The notes beneath the pieces were generated by a model, which worked only from the letters and a program-made list of their open reading frames with translations, was not told the origin of the DNA and did no database searches. Positions 41,598 to 45,197 of a stretch of 45,197 bases of DNA are shown here, one piece after another (the stretch's first letter is position 1; every line of letters starts with the position of its first letter). Made by a program: the position numbers and the translations under genes. The stretch is from Opitutus sp. (lineage in GTDB: Bacteria; Verrucomicrobiota; Verrucomicrobiia; Opitutales; Opitutaceae). The stretch spans positions 1 through 45,197 of the forward strand of contig SIBG01000029.1 in assembly GCA_009695305.1 (NCBI GenBank). The letters run 5' to 3'.

Positions 41598-42230
41598 CTA
41601 CGGGCGAATCGTGACCTTCCGCAACACCGGCGGCTTGACCGGCTGGCTCATCCCGCCATCCGGACCTCGCGTGGTGGGCGTTTCGGCGAGTTTGTCCACC
41701 ACCTCGAGACCTTGCGTCACGTTGCCGAAGATCACGTAGTTGGGTGGCAGCGGATAGTTCTGATGCATGATGAAGAACTGGCTGCCGTTCGTGTTCGGGC
41801 CGGAGTTCGCCATGGCGAGGATGCCGCGTTTGTAACCGCGCCGGTAAATTTCGGCGTTCGGCTTGATCTCGTCGGCAAAGGTCCCGCCCCACGCGCTTTC
41901 GCCGCCCATCCCGGTGCCGAGCGGATCGCCGCCCTGGATCATGAAGCCCTTGACGATGCGATGGAAGGTCTGGCCGTTGTAGTAGCCACGCTCAGCGAGC
42001 AGCCGGAAATTTTCGACGGCCTTGGGCGCATCCGCCGGATAGAACTCAACCTCAATCGCGCCCTGGTCGGTTTCCAGCATGGCATGGAACGGCTTGGCGA
42101 CCGGCGCGGCGGTGGCCGCGACGGCTTTCGGCTGGTCGGCGGCCGGACGGCCGCAGCCGGCGCCGAGCAGGACGGCGAGGGTCAGCCCAAGGTGAAATGA
42201 CGAGGAAAGAGTGCAGCGAAGTGGTTTCAT
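41598..42230 (-). CDS. lipoprotein peptidyl-prolyl cis-trans isomerase (cyclophilin)
   Basis: A 210-residue cyclophilin-type isomerase. The signal peptide ends in LLGAGC, a lipobox with Cys26, followed by an Ala/Pro linker, so it is probably an envelope lipoprotein that helps proline-limited folding there. The cyclophilin core shows AVENFRLLAERGYYNGQTFHRIV with the catalytic FHR Arg, GFMIQGGDPLGTG, GILAMANSGPNTNGSQFFI and YVIFGNVTQGLEVVDK. ATG 42230 begins the signal peptide; the long upstream frame is not coding. It is convergent with the cytochrome gene and divergent from the restriction pseudogene. Confidence 0.94.
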   Translation of the reverse strand: MKPLRCTLSSSFHLGLTLAVLLGAGCGRPAADQPKAVAATAAPVAKPFHAMLETDQGAIEVEFYPADAPKAVENFRLLAERGYYNGQTFHRIVKGFMIQGGDPLGTGMGGESAWGGTFADEIKPNAEIYRRGYKRGILAMANSGPNTNGSQFFIMHQNYPLPPNYVIFGNVTQGLEVVDKLAETPTTRGPDGGMSQPVKPPVLRKVTIRP

Positions 42231-42365
42231 GCGAGGTTGGCTGAGCTCATCCGATGCCGGGGCGAGCGCGCTGAAGCAAGTTTTTGTGGTTTCAATTTCT
42301 CGCGCCGAGATCCCATTGCGAGATTGCGCCACTCGGAACTGCCGGTTTTCCTCAGCGTGCTCTTC

Positions 42366-45113
42366 ATGGCCGATTGCATCCCCAGCGAACCCAAAGCTCG
42401 CGCACTGCTGATCGATTCGCAGTTGGAGAAGGCTGATTGGAAACTGGGTAACCGCACGCAAGTGCTCCGCGAGATCCCGGTGACCGGCTACGACGCCGAG
42501 CCGGCGGACGGGGTCACTGACTATACCCTCTACCACCCCGGTGGCAGCGTTCTGGCCGTGGTCGAAGCCAGGAAATTTAGCCGCGACCCGCGCGGAGCCG
42601 ACAAGCAACTGCGGCACTACCTCACTGAGATTGCCCAGCGCCAAGCCTACGCCCCGTTTGGCTTCATGGCCGACGGCCGCGAGATCTGGTTTTGAGAGGC
42701 CGGCACTCCGCACCCCCGGATGATCGCCGGTTTCTTCACCCGCGATGACCTGATCCGCCTGCTTTACGTCCGGCAAAATTGCCAGCCGCTCGCGTCGGTT
42801 CCCATCAGCCCGTCCATCGCCGGTCGCCCCTACCAGATCGAAGCCATCCGTCGCGTGGGCGAGGCATTCGCCCGACACCAACGCCGCACTTTGGTCGTGA
42901 TGGCCGCGGGTGAGCGGCAAGACGCGCACGATGATGGCGCTGATCGATACCACCCTGCGGGCCAACCAGGCCCGGCGCATCCTGTTCCTGACGGATCGCG
43001 ACGCCCTCGTCGATCAGGCGCTCACGGATGGGTTCAAGGCTTTTCTGCCCAATGAGCCGCGCGAGCGCATCTACACTGGCGCCGTCGACAAGGCGAAACG
43101 CCTGGTCGTCGCCACCGAGCAGACCCTTCGCCACTGTTTCCAGCAATTCAGTCCCGGTTTTTTCGATCTCATCATACTGGACGAGGCGCACCGCTCCAGC
43201 TTCCGGCGCAACTCCGAGTTGATCGAGTATTTCGATGCGTGTCTGGTTGGCCTCACCGCCACCCCGGTCAACTTGATCGACCGCGACACGTTTCGCGTCT
43301 TCGGCTGCGAGACCGGAGTGCCGACCTTTCTTTACGACTACCCGAGGGCGGTGAAGGAGAAATACCTCGTCGATTTCAACGTCGAACCGGCGCGCACCGG
43401 TTTTCAGCGCGCGGGCGTTGCGGGCGTCGATCTGTCCGAGGAGGATCGCAACGCCCTCCTCGCACAGGGCCTCGAGCCCGACACCTTTGATTTCAGCGGC
43501 ACGGAACTCGAGGCCAACATCAGCAACCTCGATATCCTCTAGGGCCAATGGGAGGAGATCATGGCGTCCTGCCTCAAGGACCAATCCGGCCGGCTGCCCG
43601 GCAAGACCATCATCTTCGCCATGACCAAGGCGCATGCGCTCCGGCTTCGCACGGTTTTTGAGGAGCGTTATCCGCTCCACGTCGGCCTCGTGCAGGTGAT
43701 CAATTCCGACACTGAACGCGTCCGCAACGGCGCGTATGGCGATGGCCTGCTCACCAAATTCCGGAAGAACGATTTTCCCCGCATCGCGATCTCGGTGGAC
43801 CTGCTCGAGGCGGGCGTGGACGTGCCCGAGGTCGTGAATCTGGTTTTCATGCGGCCGGTGCAATCGCGAATCAAACTCTGGCAGCTGCTCGGCCGCGGGA
43901 CTCGCACCCACGAAGCCTGTCGTTACCCCGACCGCCTGCCGAAGGGGAAGAAAACCGGATTCAAGGTCATCGATTTCTGGCAAAACGATATTAGCCATCA
44001 GGCCGACGACCAAGCTCTGCCTGAAATTCCTGTCTTGGTCGGCCTCTTTAACACCCGCCTGCGACTGCTCGAAAGCCAGCTCCAAGTCCTCACCACCGAA
44101 ATATCCGTCCAAGCCATTGCTGATCTGCGCGCGATGCTCGACCGCATCCCCTGCGACTCGTTTTCCGTTCGCCAAGTCTGGGCCGGGATCGCCGCCGCGT
44201 GGGAGCCGGCGTTCTGGCAGTTTCTCCCGCCCGAACGGGTTGAATTGCTTCGGGGGCGCGTCGGTCCGCTGCTCCGCTACGTGTCCAGGGTCGATGTCGC
44301 CGCCGAGACCTTCATCGGCAAGGTCGAGCGGTTAAAGCTTCAGCGCCTCCGGCAGGCACCGGCCCCCGCGCTGCTTCAGTCCATCGCCGGCGACGTGCGC
44401 CTGCTGCCCGAGATCGTCCGAGAATCCCCGAGCGCCCGCCTCGCCCTCTCCCGTGATCTGGCCACGGCGACCTCCGCCCAACTCTCCTCACTCGCCCGGG
44501 ACCTTGCGCTCGAAATGCGCCACCGTCGCGATCGGCCCAACGCTTTTTCCACCATCGATCTGCCCGATTTGGTCGCGACTCGCGGCTTCATCTCCCTCGG
44601 GGACGGTGGGCGGCAGGTTGACGTCGAGGAATACCGGCAGCAGGTCGAAGCGCGCGTCCTCGCCCTGTCGATCATCATCCCGCGATGGAAGCCATCCGGC
44701 AGGGTCGCGACGTGCCCCAAGGCCGGATTGTTGAGCTCGAACGGATCCTTAATCGCGAACTCGGCCACGGCCCGCTCGAAGTCAGCCGCGCCAATCTCCA
44801 TCAAGCCTATGGACTCAGGATGGACAACTACCTCGTCTTTCTCCGCCACCTATTCGGGGTCGATGCCATTCCGGACTACAGCCAGATCGTCCGCCACAGT
44901 TTTGAGAAGCACATCGCCGCCCATGCTTTCACCGCCGAGCAGATCGACTTTATCCGCGCGGTGCTGGAGATTTTTCTCCGCCAAAGATCGCTCGCTGAAG
45001 CCGACCTTTATCAGCCGCCGCTCACGATTCTCGGCCAGAGTGCCGTCGAGCGCTTCTTCACGCCGGGGGAGATCGACGATCTACTCAAGCTGACCGCCTT
45101 CCTCGCGACGTAG
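42366..45113 (+). pseudogene. disrupted type I restriction enzyme R subunit (HsdR-like)
   Basis: Joined, the pieces form a full type I R subunit of about 915 residues. It has an N-terminal nuclease domain (42366-42692), a DEAD/DEAH helicase with Walker A GSGKTRT (42909-42930), DEAH (43180-43191), GLTATP and the motif VI QLLGRGTR, and a C-terminal domain ending FTPGEIDDLLKLTAF. It is broken four times: TGA for an expected TGG at 42693-42695; an extra base near 42909-42912 just inside the Walker A; TAG at 43540-43542 after NISNLDIL; and a lost base near 44667 before DHHPAMEAI. The nuclease motif also reads VVEARK where VVEAK is usual. No M or S subunit is seen; only 84 unannotated bases remain before the window ends. 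Confidence 0.88.
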
Positions 45114-45197
45114 CCGAACGGGTGGCGGGCGAACACGAGCCACGCGCGAAATCCAACGCACCCTACGATGCCCGTCCCCAGTGGCACCCCTGGCTGC

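Noticed and set aside
42690..42698. In-frame TGA in the restriction gene as selenocysteine or recoding
   Set aside because: Family position is Trp (TGG), no SECIS-like hairpin is evident, and three more lesions follow in the same gene.
1..45197. rRNA genes, complete tRNA genes, riboswitches, prophage or transposase genes
   Set aside because: None could be recognised on either strand.

Overview
The window is a high-GC, gene-dense stretch of a bacterial chromosome. The gene content points to a free-living, polysaccharide-degrading Verrucomicrobiota, most likely Opitutaceae-like. Pointers are a DUF1080 secreted protein, a GH106-type rhamnosidase, a PL10 pectate lyase, an S1 sulfatase, a true formylglycine-generating enzyme, a FecR-domain protein, a TIR/TolB-like/TPR membrane protein, a PQQ-type propeller with repeated C-terminal secreted domains, and dispersed palindromic repeats inside and between genes. 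Most start codons lack a recognisable Shine-Dalgarno sequence. The taxonomic call is inference from families and style; there is no rRNA or complete tRNA gene. Long antisense open frames are abundant because of the high GC content and were not annotated.

Layout. 0.3-4.2 kb: Sad-type semialdehyde dehydrogenase, DUF1080 protein, VapBC toxin-antitoxin pair with a clear operator palindrome, and the KdgT ketodeoxygluconate permease. 4.4-7.8 kb: a composite palindromic repeat, htpG, a probable terminator and a CNNM/CorC membrane protein. 7.9-15 kb: GH106-type glycosidase, a truncated TIR gene, a full TIR-TM-TolB-TPR gene and a sulfatase, all on the minus strand. 15-23.6 kb: a branched-chain amino acid/amide ABC transporter locus read leftward, with four tandem paralogous binding proteins, a four-helix-bundle (S23/IVP family) gene, then livH, livM, livG and livF. 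Two insertions interrupt this locus: the four-helix gene flanked by GTTGAGA heptamers, and a 193-bp element with 29-bp inverted ends between livH and livM.

23.8-31.3 kb: an LptF/LptG-type permease, a short-chain dehydrogenase, a small unknown ORF, a 2OG-Fe(II) oxygenase-like protein, a POT peptide transporter, a FecR-domain protein, a PL10 pectate lyase and a single-domain response regulator. 31.5-38.2 kb: a secreted PQQ-type propeller, a histidine kinase, an outer-membrane barrel-like protein, a small secreted coiled-coil protein with a near-consensus sigma-54 promoter and its own UUCG terminator, and a sigma-54-dependent response regulator. This looks like a self-contained signalling cassette. 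38.3-42.2 kb: formylglycine-generating enzyme, an octaheme cytochrome fused to HEAT-like and TPR regions, and a lipoprotein cyclophilin. 42.4-45.1 kb: a type I restriction R-subunit gene broken by two nonsense codons and two frameshifts.

How the genes work together. KdgT, PL10 pectate lyase and the GH106-type rhamnosidase fit use of pectin or rhamnogalacturonan. The sulfatase and the formylglycine-generating enzyme form a substrate/maturase pair. The most interesting units are the sigma-54 cassette, the interrupted liv operon, and the TIR duplication whose truncated copy ends at a palindromic repeat related to one that sits in frame inside the neighbouring glycosidase.
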